Of a stretch of 64,000 bases of DNA, positions 32,083-43,960 are shown in pieces (positions within the stretch are counted from its first letter, which is position 1; each line of letters starts with the position of its first letter). Location of the stretch: contig CM040103.1 of assembly GCA_022496805.1 (NCBI GenBank), forward strand, positions 9,690,001 to 9,754,000, given 5' to 3'. This DNA is from Pohlia nutans. Lineage: Eukaryota > Streptophyta > Bryopsida > Bryales > Mniaceae. The notes beneath the pieces are model-generated. The model was not told the DNA's origin. It saw nothing but the letters and a program-made list of their open reading frames with translations, and did not search any database. The position numbers were made by a program, and so were the translations under genes.

Positions 32083-35000
32083 TCATCCCCTCCCTAAGCG
32101 ACGAGTTCTTCGAGGAGCTGCAAATGCTTTTGTTGGATAATTTCTATGAAAATCATATAGTGCATCTTGAGCATTAGTTAAATTCATCATTGGCTCCCAA
32201 GTTCTTTCATTGATATCATAGCCTCGCCAGTGGACCAAAAAATAAAGTATACCATGTTTTATTTTTGAATCTAATATTTCTTCAACTTCATATTCTTCTT
32301 GTCCATTGATTTGAATAGGGGGTGGAGGCACTTGAGTTCGATCTAAAATCATGGATTGATAATAAGGTTCCAACAATGACACATGGAAAACATGATGTAT
32401 TTTCATAGAATGAGGGAGTCGCAATTTAAATGCGACTGGATTGATTTTTTTAATAATAGTAAATGGTCCAATTTTTTATAGTCTAATTTATTTGAAGGTC
32501 GTTGAGATTGAATGTGGCGTCAAATGAGCCATACTTGGTCTCCAATTTTAAAAGGTGGTGGTTCCTTTCTTTGTTCATCTGCATTAGTCTTATAGATTTG
32601 TTGTGCTTCATGAAGATGAAGTTTGATTTCTTGATGGATTTCAAATAATCGGGTTGCAAAATCTTTCGCTGCAGGATTTGAAGTAGAATTTTGTATATGA
32701 AAAGTATCAAATTTTGGATGTCGTCCATAGTTTGCAAAGAATGGTGTATACTTGGTAGAAGCATGAATCGTGTTGTTATAAGTAAATTCTGCTAATGGCA
32801 ATAGTTCTACCCAATCATCTTGATGGTAATTGACAGTACATCGTAAATATTGTTCTAAAACTTGGTTTACTCTTTCAGTTTGACCATCTGTTTGTAGATG
32901 AAAAGCAGAAGATAAGTTTATTTTTACACCTAAAAGTTTAAATAGTTCTTGCCAAAATTTTGAAATAAACTGAGGTCCCTGATCAGAAGTAATATCATCA
33001 TAGCTACCATGATAACGGTATATATTATTTAAAAAGAGTTTTGCAGTTTCTTTTCCTGTGATAGCCTTAGAGCATGGAGTGAAATGTGCCATTTTTGTAA
33101 ATCTATCAACAATAACAAGAATTGAATCATAAGACATAGACATTGGTAAATCAGTAATAAAATCCAATGATACAAAAGTCCACGGTCCTGAAGGGATAGG
33201 TAAAGGTTGAAGTAAACCATGGGATCGGTGTCGAGGACCCTTAGATCGACTACATATTTCACATGATTTAATGAATTCTTTAACTAATTTCCACATCTGA
33301 GGCCACCAAAAATCACGAGAAATTAGCTCCATTGTCTTATTAAAACCAAAATGACCAGCTGATGGTAAATCATGTCTTGCTTGAATTACTTGAAGACGAG
33401 AGAATCCGGCTGGAACATGTAATAGGTCTTTAAAGTATAATAATCCATCTTTAAATTGAAAATTATTTAGATGATCATCATAATCAAGTGATTTGTGATT
33501 ATTAAGTTGTTGTTGAATGTCACATTTTAAATGTATCTCTTGGCATAGCATCATAGATTTGTTGAATAAGTGGAGAGGTTTCTTTTTGCATGGTTGTCAA
33601 CACACAAAGTTGGAGAAGTTGAGGTTTCAGTATGGTTGTTTTTTGTTGATCATATGACTCTTCACCAGGTTTAGGTGTAAGATATGATCGTCTAGACAAT
33701 GCATGTGGTTTTTCTTGAAGTTTACCCGGACGATATACAATAATAAAATCAAAACGGGAAAGTGACAAACTCCAACGAGCTTGGCGACGATTTAAAATCC
33801 TGGCGCTCATAAAATATTCTAAATTTTTGTGATCAGAGTAAACTGTCACAGGATGTTGAGCCCTTTCAAGGAAGTGACGCCATTCTTCAAAAGCAGCAAC
33901 AATGGCTAACAATTCTTTATCATAAATTTCATAATTTATTTCAGCAGTAGAAAATTTACGTGAAAAATAACTTACCGGATGAAGTTTACCATCTTCTCCA
34001 ATTTGAGATAAAATAGCTCCCAAGGCAAAGTCTGAAGCGTCTGCTTCCAAAGTAAAAGGTTTGGATAAGTCTGCATGTATAAGAACTGGTGCAGTAGAAA
34101 AAGTTGTCTTTAAAGTAGTGAATGCCATTTCTGCTTTAGCATTCCATTCTAACTTTTTTTGTTTAAGCAATTGTGTTAATGGGGCTGTAATGTCTGAAAA
34201 AATTCAATAAATAATCGATAAAAGTTAGAAAATCCAATAAAACGTTGAAGATCACGAAATTGTTTTAGGAGCTTCCCATTTCAAAATAGTTGCAACTTTG
34301 GGAGGGTCCATAGAGATACCACTCTCTGATATAATGTAACCCAAAAATTCTACTTGATATTGATGAAACATACATTTTTAAAGTTTTGCATAAAGACCAA
34401 TTTCACGAAGTTTTTGTAAAACAAGACAAACATGTTCCTTATGTTCTTTTTCATTTTTTGAAAATATTAAAATATCATCTATATATATTAACAAATTGGT
34501 CCAAAAATTCCCGAAATACATTATTCATCATGTGTTGGAATACAGCTGGAGCATTAGTTAAACCAAACGGCATAACATTATATTGAAAGTGTCCATAACG
34601 TGTTCTAAATGCAGTTTTCCATTCATCGCCCTTTTTTATTCGTACCAAATTATAAGCACCACGAAGATCAATTTTTGTATATATTCTTGCTTTTCCCAAT
34701 TGGTCAATGAGACCTGAAATTAATGGTAAAGGGTAGCGATTCTTTTTAGTTATTTTATTCAATCCATGGTAATCAATACACATTCTAAGTGAACCGTCTT
34801 TCTTTTTGACAAATAGGATTGGGGCACCAGCGGGTGACTTTGAATGTTGGATAAAGTTTCTTGGCTAAATTTTCATCAATGTATTCTCGAAGCGCAGTGA
34901 GTTCAGTTTGTGATAGTTTATGAATAGGCCAAAAAGGTGGTTCAGTTCCTGGTTCCAAATCAATCGTGCAATCATATGGACGGTGCTCTAGTAATGTATC

Positions 35001-35712
35001 GGCATTTTTCTTTTCAAAAACATCCAAAAAATCTTTATATTGTTCCGGAAGTTCATTTGAAACATGACTTACCTCTTTTACTGGAGTTGTATAAATAACA
35101 AATGGTGTATTTTCTTTTGCAACCCTTATAAATGCACTTGCCCCTATCAGTAACGGTACTTTTTTATACTTTAAATATCTTCTACATGCTTTTTTTATAT
35201 GAGTGGTTATATCTTAGTTTATTTTGATTTTGTGGAGTAACTTGAGATTCAATCAAAGTATCATTTTCCTTTAGGTTAACTTTATTGATATGAAGTGAGT
35301 CTTTCCAAGAAAGGTTTCTAATTTTCCAATAAATTGAAGGGTTGAACTTAGTAAGCCATGACAAACCTAGAATTATTGGACTATGAGAGGAAGTTCCTAT
35401 AACATTGAATGACACAACACATAATTTCCCTTCAACTGAAATAGAAATAGGTATAGTTTCATGTGTTACTACTCCTGAAGCAATTAATCGGCCATCTATG
35501 ACTTCTACATTTACAGGCTTTTTTTTTAATATTAAAGGTATGGAATGTAATTTTACAAATGTTTTATCGATAAAACTAGCAGAGGCTCCCGAATCCAACA
35601 AGGCATTGGCATGTATGACATGGTTGTTGTAATGGATAGAAGTATGTAAATTGTAAGAAGGTAACGGTGCTGAAGACAATATAGGACCAATTGTGGGTGT
35701 TGACATATCCAA
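32083..35712 (-). pseudogene. Gypsy pol: protease, RT, RNase H, integrase, chromodomain, frame broken
   Basis: Pieces in order: aspartic protease with LLDSGASASFID (35712-35182); RT N-terminus (35027-34785); a frameshift near 34830; RT core with [12 protein letters not shown] and [12 protein letters not shown] (34783-34475). A further frameshift falls inside the YIDD catalytic box near 34480, destroying it. RNase H follows with LEADASDFALGAILSQ (34170-33520). Integrase (33554-32520) has an HHCC region ending CEICSRSKG, core LDFITDLP, SDQGPQFISKFW and TERVNQVLEQ. A stop comes just after QVWLI, then another frame change, and finally a chromodomain with FLVHWRGYDINERTWEP (32424-32083). The chromodomain identifies the chromovirus lineage, in which it directs integration to marked chromatin. 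Confidence 0.9.
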
Positions 35713-35741
35713 CCGTATAGTCCCAACGACGGTTGGAAGAG

Positions 35742-36728
35742 CTAGTTTTCCGAATTACGTCTTCGTTTCTTTTTACAATCACGTGCCAAATGCCCCTCTT
35801 CTCCACAATATAAACATAGACCTTCACGTCGGCGACGATCTTTTTCATCTTGAGTTAATATTCTATATCTTATGGAATCAATTTGCATTGGGTCATAATT
35901 ATTGATAGGGTTTGAAGGTAATGCTAATGTTGTTGAAGGAGGAGAAGAGAGTGGTACTCTAATTTGTGGTCCAAGTCTTTTATTTTGGCGTCTTTCAAAA
36001 AGTCTGTTATCACATTTAACTGCTTGAGAAATTGCTACAGCCAATGTTGAAACATCTGGCATTGTTAACAAAAGATCCTTTACGTCATCACGTAATCCCC
36101 AATAAAATTGTCTCACCAAAGCCATATTTGATTCCCAGTCGACATCGCATGACAATTGTCTAAACTCAGAGGCATATATTGATGCAGGGCGGCAGCCTTG
36201 TTGTAATTCCCTAATTTTACTATCTGCCATCCTTGCTTTGTTGACATCTCCAAATGTGGTAGAAAATTCTTCCATAAATGCTTCAAAATTTTCAAGTAGA
36301 GGCGAATTTTGTTCGTTAAGAGGGCCAAACCATGCAAGTGCACTGCCTGTCAACAAAGTACCAATAAGACCAACTTTAGATATCTCGGTTGAGTACCTTT
36401 GAGGCTGCATCCGTATAAAAAAATTTACTTGATTGGAAAATCCTCTAAACTTGGATCGCGTCCCATCAAATTTCTTTGGCATGCTCAATTTGGGATCCTT
36501 GATGATATGTTCTCGACTTTGGGTAATACTTGACATGTGAAGAAAGGATGTAACAATCTCCTCTAAACGTGTGATTGTATCGTGAAGCATTAAGTTCTCT
36601 TGAGTCATTTGATCCATCCTTGATTTATTTGTTGCTAAAACTTCTTGCATTTCTTCAACATTTTTTTATTGTAAAGCATTGATGTGAGCAATTAGGTCAT
36701 TGAGAGGTGTCTCATTTAAAGATTCCAT
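35742..36728 (-). pseudogene. Gypsy gag with premature stop
   Basis: The ATG at 36728 opens a frame reading MESLNETPLNDLIAHINALQ and then TAA (36668-36666). The frame continues open from 36665 to 35742. It contains a retrotransposon gag domain (KKFDGTRSKFRGFSNQVNFF, then RYSTEISKVGLIGTLLTGSA) and a CCHC knuckle CLYCGEEGHLARDC near the C-terminus. The remaining open 302 codons could start at a later Met, but the protein would lack its N-terminus. Confidence 0.85.
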
Positions 36729-36793
36729 ATTACAACCACTGTAATTTCAAAAAGAAAATTAACAAATTAAAATAAATTTTGGTATTAGCAAAC

Positions 36794-36973
36794 TGTTGCG
36801 GACATGGACAAGGATGATGAACAAGAATTAACAAAGATAGATTGGATTCAAGAACAATGGTAACTTGTGTTGCTAATACAAATTAGTCTTGTCATGTCAA
36901 TGTTTATTTATATCATGATAACCTAACTTCCTTAACTACCATCTTATATAAGTATGTATGTATGTCTATGACA
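36794..36973 (-). repeat. Gypsy 5' LTR (180 bp)
   Basis: It differs from the 3' LTR at three sites (two near its GGACATGG end, one in AAATTAGTC against AAATTGGTC). No standard TGG-starting tRNA primer site follows it on the minus strand. Confidence 0.92.
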
Positions 36974-37428
36974 TAGGGTTTGAAACTTCAACGAACTACT
37001 TTGAGAAAACAATGAACTCACAAACAAAAGCAAAACTCACATTGCACGGGGCTGCTCCTGATCACGAAATCTTCAGCGCCTTCGCCGCGGACTAAGATGA
37101 GATGCTCGATTAGAGTGTTCGAACCCTAATTCATTGTGAGTGGATGAGAACGGAGAAGTGTCACGGGATCTCCGGGAACGCCGGCGCTCCCAATGTCGGG
37201 AGTGTAGGCGTGCCCTGGAGGTCCCATAAAAACTAGGGCTTCGCTGCTCTTCGCATTACCAGTGACGATTGATATCTTATGATACATTGGTACATATATA
37301 GGGAGGAATTGGTATAAATGATATTATATTTAATACATATAATAGTGGTATGTATATGTTTGTGTAGATAAGTATATTTTTTATTCAAAGATGGTTAATA
37401 TATATTGTGCAAGTGATATTAGTATATA

Positions 37429-38089
37429 TTAATCCATTATATATTTTTTTGGAAATGGTATTATTTTTGATTGTGTGATGCAGTCTCTTAGATGTTGTCT
37501 CATATTAGAAATATTGTATATTGATGTTTCAGGATATATTTTATATGCAATATCACTTGCATATGCTAAGGCAAACACTCCACATGATGAATTGTTTGGT
37601 TGCAAAACGTTTGCATATTCATAGTGGAATGTTATAGAAGGCATGAGTTGTTGGAGTTTTTGATTTATGTCATGTGGTAACAATCAATTTTGAGGTTTTT
37701 TGGAATCATATATTATGGCTTGGTAATGTATATTATTTGGTTGTATGAGAGTAAGTATCCAATGGTTTCCATTTATGAACAAATGTTGAAGACAATTTAT
37801 TGTGTATTTTGATCTTTTATGTAATGTGGCATAAGAATGTTCTTCATAACCTTGATGCTTTAGTTGATTTTCATACAATATTTGCATTCTCGCTCCCATG
37901 TATTCATCACTTGAGCATTCTGATGAATTGAGTGGTGTGAGCTCGTGATGTCATGTTAATTCAAATCTACTAATCCAATAGTTGTTGAGTAGTGTGATAT
38001 CTTCAAATATTGGTATTGCAATATTTGAAAATATTGGTGATTTAATTGTTTTGTGACAATTAATATTGACCCAATCGCCAAAGCAGACT
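37429..38089 (-). pseudogene. Ulp1-like (C48) cysteine peptidase relic inside element E
   Basis: One reading frame, interrupted by TGA at 37951-37953 and 37684-37686, shows the catalytic order of Ulp1/SENP peptidases: His in NGNHWILTLI, Asp in IIYDSKKPQN, then Gln and Cys in LQPNNSSCGVFALAYA. Upstream are CFGDWVNINCHKTIK and LLNNYWISRFELT. Ulp1 enzymes cleave SUMO or related conjugates, and the domain is often carried by plant DNA transposons. The two stops are both TGA. The frame 5' of 38089 is not followed, so an upstream exon or a lost N-terminus is possible. Whether it belongs to E or to a further nested element is unresolved. Confidence 0.65.
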
Positions 38090-39884
38090 ACATTCCTTCA
38101 GCTTTTGATTTTCTCATCTCACGTAGCTTCACAATAATCAACGGAGGCTTCCAAGGGAGACAATCAAGCCAGTCATTCGTAAGCTTTTGAAATCAAAAAG
38201 ATGAGCTTCACAGTCAAACATCATTATCTCTACTCATATTTCTATGATATTTCACGAGAAGATTTAATTCACTAAATTTCCTGTAGTAAAAACTACAACT
38301 AGATTCATCAGTATTTCAGGTGACCAGCTCGCTATTTCAATTTTGAAATTTTGCATTAATTCTAAACAAGTCCAGAAATAAGGAAAGGGAAAAATTTACT
38401 CAAAAGAATGAATAATCATCTACAATAGCGTTCAAACACGGGGTTCCAAATTCCGCTTTCTCTAGTTATGATGCGCTCCATTGTCACAACAATGAGCTCC
38501 GTTCTGTGATAAACTCTACAATTGGATTAATCAGTGTTTCAGATAACCGGATCATTGTTGCAAATTTCTAATTTCTAATTCATTTAAACTAAAGTTCCAG
38601 AAATGAGCTAAGGGATAGATAAAACTAAATATCATCTACAGTGCAATAGCGTTCCAAATTCCGCTATTTCTAACCTCAAAAAGCATTATAAAAAAGACAT
38701 GGGATGCATTTGAATTGGACAATTGTATTACCATCTATTTGATCAAGGACGCAGAACGGATGCAACAAGTCTACAATGCCGAGCTGATTTTTCAAATGGC
38801 CATATTGGGCGTTTTACACGCTCAGGGGTTTACCAGATCCCGTCTCCCGAAACCCTAAAACTCCATTAATCCACCACGCTATACAACCTAGAGCATGACC
38901 CTTGACATAATCAAAACCTTGATTAATCACTTCCCGCCATGAGAACGCTCAGAAACACGTCACATTGAGTAAACTGGAAGTACTTGATCCCGTATTCACT
39001 CTATCATCAGAAACCCTAATTCTCAAAGACTACAATACATCCACATAAGCTCCAATTGCGTAGATCTCCTCCAACTTTACGAATACCTCAATGAACCTCT
39101 CCCACTGCTAAAAACGGAAAATTGCACGTACATTGTCTAGCAGAAAAGGCACCATGCGCCAGCAACAGTGAGCGATCCCGTTCCTGCGATTGCTGGAAAC
39201 GTTCAGAGAATTTCACTACATCTTTCGAGACAGTAGCATATCATGACTACACCGAGATTCCAGAAATCTAAACCCTAGAGCACGGCTTTTGACATGATCG
39301 ATACCCGGATTACAGAAACCCTAGTGCACTGCAATTCGCGAATTTTTTCGAAAAACAAAAAACTCTTCTGAAACATCATTCCTCCATTTCCATTAAACGA
39401 CAAAATCTCATTCGCGAACCTAAGAGCAAGAAGATGAGTGCCACATGGAAGCAGAATGGCAAGAAAAACGAGTACAGAAATGGGAAATGGCGGTCAAATT
39501 CGGAGGTGAAAAATGCTATGAGCAGGGGAGAGAGGGAGGGAGACAATAAGTAAAAGAAGATACCGTGGTGGCCATGGTGCACGATGCGGATCATTGCGGG
39601 AGCGATGGAGCGAGCAAGATGCATGACCGTGCAAGAGCACTAACGGCAGTAGCCACGGATCGCCGTCAAACGCCAAAACACTCAAACGTCTGACCCGCCC
39701 GACTGCGATGAACCCGGAACGATCACCTGAACTGCGATGAACGAGCCAGGGCACCTTGGAACGGTCCTCCAAACAGTCTTGGTGACGAGACGAAATGGAA
39801 CCGTCTTGGTGACGAAACGGAATTGTCATGACGACGAACCTACCATCCAATGCATGCTAAACTAGCTCCGACTTTCGTCATCAC
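38090..39884. other. Interior of element E, no recognised product
   Basis: AT-rich to about 38700, then progressively more GC-rich up to 39850. Open minus-strand frames at 39376-39850 have Arg/His/Ser-rich translations without a domain. CTGTGATAAACTCTACAATTG near 38502 resembles CTGTAGTAAAAACTACAACTAG near 38281, suggesting an internal duplication of roughly 220 bp. Confidence 0.4.
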
Positions 39885-40309
39885 TGGAATTGGTTTTTTT
39901 GGAAAAAACGGCTCTGCTAGCTATTGCGACACTTTAGTACTACGGCACTTTTCAAAAAACGACCTCAACTGCCCCAACCTCAAAACTTGTTCGATTTGAT
40001 AACTTTGATTGCTTAGCAACAATTCCACAATCTCTCAAATGAGGCACAAATTTGGAATCTAGATTGCTTTTTCAGTAGCTTTCCAATGCACCAATCCTCG
40101 CTTGATTTGGTTGAGAAAATCCACTTATATCTTTATTAGTGTCTTTTAAATAAGCCCATGGGGCTTACCTTGACGTTTAAGGGTTAAATCTTGTGTTAGT
40201 TGACTACCATTTGTACGGTATGGACCTTCTAAATAAGATATTGTGAATTTTTGAAAAATAACAAAATTGGTTTATGTCAAGTTTCATTCTTAGTTCAAAA
40301 AGTGAGACC

Positions 40310-41233
40310 TTAACCCCTAAAGGACCATGCCCATTCCTAAAATTTTATCACTTTCTCATGATGCTTTGAAAAAGGCAATTGTATCTCTTGATTGGTATTC
40401 ATGTAGAAAACTTCACCGTTGAAGCTCAAAGAGGACTTAGTCATGAGACTGTATGTCAATTTTTGGAACAATCTACCGCATATATTACATGATTATAAAG
40501 TTTGATCATAAGTTGATCTTTGAAATTTTTGAACAAAACCAACAGGTCATTCATTGCAAACTTTTTCATAAAATTAAGAACCATGATTAGCGTTTGAAAT
40601 TTTAGGAGCATACAAAGATGTACTATATCTAGGTGCTCACAAAAAATGGTGTTCTAAAACTAAATACAACAACAATGATTGATTCTCAAAGATTTATGTT
40701 TGGGTAAAGTGACTTGTTGGGGACTCGTTGAGCCGGTGTTTGTGATTGTTGTTGATTTTTACATTGCACAAAATGTTTTAAAGAATTCAAATATGTCTGG
40801 AATATTCCAAAATATTCCAAAATACTATAAAATAGGTTGAAAAGATTCCAATTATTTTGAAAAGATTCCATTTTAAATGTATTTAAACATTTTCCGTAAT
40901 TATTATATAGTGTTAATGATGCAATAATGGCAAATATTTTTCATATTGTACACTCTTTTTTTTAACGAATGTGACATCCAAGTGTAAAAACGCCTTCCAA
41001 GTCATCAACCGCCTTAACTACCATGTCCCAAGTTCACCTACGTTGATGTTTTAGTTTTTTCCCAATGAATCAATCAACATAATTGCAAATCTTGAAAGAT
41101 TTTTGTGTTCTTGTGACGGACATTTTCAATTCTCTAGTTAACATTGAGTCAAATTTATGAAATCCAAACAAGTTATTAAAGTAATGAAATTATTTTTAGA
41201 CACAATGTGTCCACTTGGTCCTTTAGGGGTTAA
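40310..41233. mobile_element. TTAA-bounded element F1, 924 bp
   Basis: It starts TTAACCCCTAAAGGACCATG and ends CACTTGGTCCTTTAGGGGTTAA in full inverse form. It is a close copy of 60876-61801 in the same orientation. The insertion site within H has a single TTAA in H copy 2 (62704-62707). No coding frame exceeds about 60 codons. Confidence 0.88.
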
Positions 41234-41546
41234 ACATGATTTTCCATAACAAGTAGAATCAAATAATGGAAACCATACCATCTTGTAGTGCGTGTTATTC
41301 CAATTTCATCACAACATTTTTGAATTTTTTAATGTTAATTTTTAATTTTTAATTGAATTTCAAGAGATTTTTTTAAATTAATTTAAAATTATTGATAATA
41401 AATATGATGAATCCAACCGAACAAATGTTATCTTCACATTGACATTTACAACTTTACTTTGTACATCAACTCCATTTTTATTTTTCATCAAACATTTTAT
41501 AACAAATCTTTGAAAACAGTGTTGAATCGGGACGTTGAAGGGATAA

Positions 41547-41939
41547 GGGCACGTTGGTGATAATTATGGAAGTATGGAGTTGGGTTGGGAGTTTTTATGC
41601 AAAACCCACAAATGAGATTATTAGAGCATGGTCAGCAATTGCTCATTGTGCACCAAGTTCACATGCAAGATGGTGTGTGAGAAATGAAAAGCTTCCTAGC
41701 AACAATCACCAAGCTTGTTTGGAATAGAGTGCATCAACCAATTGCATACTATTACTTTTGTCACTACATGGGACAATCATATTAGTAAAGAGAAAATTTA
41801 CTAAACTTAACTTTATAAAGTGTGAGCATGGTTTTGCTAAAGAATAGCACAAAATGCTTGATGTGAGAACCGTCCCTCGCTATATTGACAATATTTGGTG
41901 TGCAAATATCAAACTCCACACTAAGAAGTACTTTATGAT
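41547..41939. other. Spacer, nothing recognised
   Basis: AT-rich sequence between the nested elements and the LINE fragment, with no supported feature. Confidence 0.4.
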
Positions 41940-43031
41940 TCAAACATAGAATTGGTGAGTGGAAAACAACTATTGTTAATCATGCTCTTAGCTTTGTAAT
42001 CTTCCCCACCTTAGCAAGTTCAGATAGTATTGGTGGGAATGTAGGTGAGTTGTTAGGAGTTTGTGAAATTTTTCCAATCTAAATGTAGGGGTGTAGATGG
42101 TGACCATTCATTGTTGTTGTGTCTTCTTATGGGAGGTATGTCTCTATTGAAGTCGATGACTAGTAGTATAATGTGTGTGGATTTTGAAATAATTGTGTCT
42201 GTGCTGATGTTGTTAATAGTAGCTAGTAATGGGAGGTCTTTGGGGTGAGAAAACATATAGATATTAATGAAGGTACGTGGAGTTAAGGGTAGGTTTAGCA
42301 TGTCAATAATTTGGAAGTAAAGGAATATCATATTTGGGGTTGGTATTTTATGGATATTACCAGAGAAAGATAAAGCGTTATGAGACCTCCTCAATTTGGT
42401 GTGTAATTGTAGTATTGATGTGGACTGCATTAAGTGGCGTGATGAGTGTTATTATTGATGATCTTACAATTAGGAAATAGTTTGGTTACACATTTTTGGG
42501 ATTTGAAGTTGTTTGATTTGGTTTCTCGCAGTGCACTTATAGTTGGTGATTGTGGAATAGTTTATAATTTGTTAGATGTTTAATTGGTAGGGATGTGTTG
42601 AGGGAGGCTACATTCCATATATTGGTTAGTAAAGGATGAATTTTGGAGGGTTTGGGGGGAAGTATGGATTAGGGGATGTGGAGGTGTGTAGTCAACTTAG
42701 GAGGTGTGGCATTCAAGCGTTTTATCTAATAATTGTAGTGGGAGGGTGAGAGATTGTGTCATAATGTTTGCTTTGGTGATGTTGGCGGAGTGCTAGTGAT
42801 ACAGTTGTTGTGTGCAAATTTTTGTATTAAAGTAGTGAGGGTTTGGTTCTTTGTATGAAACATTGTTAATGCATGTATAGATCTATAGTACTGAAAGGTG
42901 GGAGGATGGGGTTTTAGTAATTCATGCATGAAGGTGTGAAAGGAGGTGGTGTTATAGATATATTGTAGATGACATGACAAATGGCGTGGATCAAATATGG
43001 AGTCATTTGGCCACATAGTTTGCAAGATCAT
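41940..43031 (-). pseudogene. LINE ORF2 fragment: N-terminus and endonuclease domain, decayed
   Basis: The frame at 42430-42053 contains NISTDTIISKSTHIIL and VIDFNRDIPPI. This corresponds to the GDFN catalytic core of the LINE exonuclease-endonuclease-phosphatase domain. After a stop it continues as QLTYIPTNT...GGEDY, the next conserved part of that domain (to about 41945). The upstream open frame 43031-42759 lies in the right place for the preceding ORF2 region. Multiple stops separate the pieces, and no reverse transcriptase is found downstream. This is a dead fragment. Confidence 0.6.
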
Positions 43032-43960
43032 AATGTTTTAGTGTTAAAAAAGATGGTGAAATTTGCTAGCAATAGGGTAAAAATTAAATTCCATGTCTAA
43101 ACCTACTCAAATGAAAAAACTTTAAATTATAGTGTGGTTCAAAATCATCATATAAAACAATTTGTTTTTAATAAATATCTTTGATTTGTCCAAAAATGGC
43201 TATAAAATTTCATGAAGTAGCCCGAAAAGTGATCCATTAGACCCAAAAAAGCAAAAGGGTCAAAAATAAACCCGTGCACTAAAATGATTCCCAAACATTC
43301 ATAAATACTTTGATTGACATTAAAATTTTATCATAATAATTAGACTTCAGGGTGCATATGAAGTAAAACAAGCCACACGTGCACACTTAGACAGTCCTTA
43401 GCAATGGCACATTCTATCCAAAATATTGAATAATTCATCCAAAATAGTTCTTAATTCATCCAAAATAGTCCTTAATCAAGGACTAATAAGGACTGATGAC
43501 AGAGATATAATTGTCCTTTTGATACTTATAATATTCACAAAATCTTCTTGTTTTTTGATATATGATACATCTATAAGTATAGAACATTGGACTATAATAT
43601 TTTTTAGTAGTTGATATATTTTTCTCAATTTTTATGATGAAGATTCTTTGAAAAAAGCACTGATGACGTCCTTAGTGGATCGTTTTACCTCGTTTGCACC
43701 CTTCAAAGGTAATTTAACTTAATATACCTTTTAAAAAAATTTGAAATCAAACATTGGATGAAAGAGAAACAAACCCCGAAGTTAAAGCAATCAGAATGCA
43801 CTTTAGTGAACCATAATTAAGACGTGTACTAAAATGACTTTCCAAAATTTATTACATCTTGGATTCCTTTGAATTTTTTAACCACAAAAACTATACATTA
43901 AGACGCAAGTATTTGAAGAAGACATGTTTACTAGAAGAAGATACAATTTAGGATACCGTA
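43032..43960. other. AT-rich, nothing recognised
   Basis: ATTCATCCAAAATAGT is repeated two to three times at 43433-43475. No gene signal is seen. Confidence 0.4.

Larger units (their letters stand above)
31903..36973 (-). mobile_element. Ty3/Gypsy chromovirus, full length but decayed
   Basis: Two 180-bp LTRs (31903-32082 and 36794-36973) differ at three positions and are flanked by the duplication TAGGG (31898-31902 and 36974-36978). Gene order on the minus strand is gag, protease, RT, RNase H, integrase, chromodomain. Several stops and frameshifts show that it is non-functional. It is inserted within element E. Confidence 0.93.
31349..40187. mobile_element. Long TTAA-bounded element E, 8.84 kb including a Gypsy insertion
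   Basis: The left end is TTAACTCTTAAACGTCGAG and the right end is CTTGACGTTTAAGGGTTAA. The flanks are joined by one TTAA in H copy 2 (62830-62833), so everything between them arrived as one insertion and its later passengers. Without the Gypsy element it is about 3.8 kb. Its termini are those of the 378-bp element at 5119-5496. The interior holds a Ulp1-like peptidase relic (37429-38089), an AAAT microsatellite (31417-31444) and a GC-richer stretch (39100-39850) without a recognisable product. I see no piggyBac-type DDD transposase. Confidence 0.8.
31269..41546. mobile_element. TTAA element H, copy 1, interrupted by two other TTAA elements
   Basis: Reading the pieces 31269-31348, 40188-40309 and 41234-41546 in sequence reconstructs the order found without interruption in H copy 2 (62388-62935, inverted). 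Matching blocks include CGTCCCTTCATCAC, TGATGTTTTTCATCCATCC, CATTTGTACGGTATGGACC, TCATTCTTAGTTCAAAAAGT, ATGGTATGG-type sequence and CAGTGTTGAATCGGGAC. The outer ends are eroded: TTAA is visible at 31269, while the right end reads ATAA. Confidence 0.8.

Noticed and set aside
36770..36793. Standard tRNA primer-binding site of the Gypsy element
   Set aside because: The minus-strand sequence after the 5' LTR starts GTTTGCTAATACC and has no TGG start. I could not match it to a tRNA 3' end and did not test self-priming.
39376..39850. Overlapping minus-strand frames of 82 and 118 codons inside element E
   Set aside because: They overlap each other in different frames, are Arg/His/Ser-rich from GC composition and show no motif.
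31349..40187. Calling element E an autonomous piggyBac
   Set aside because: The TTAA duplication and termini fit, but no DDD transposase frame is recognisable. Superfamily membership rests on ends and target site only.
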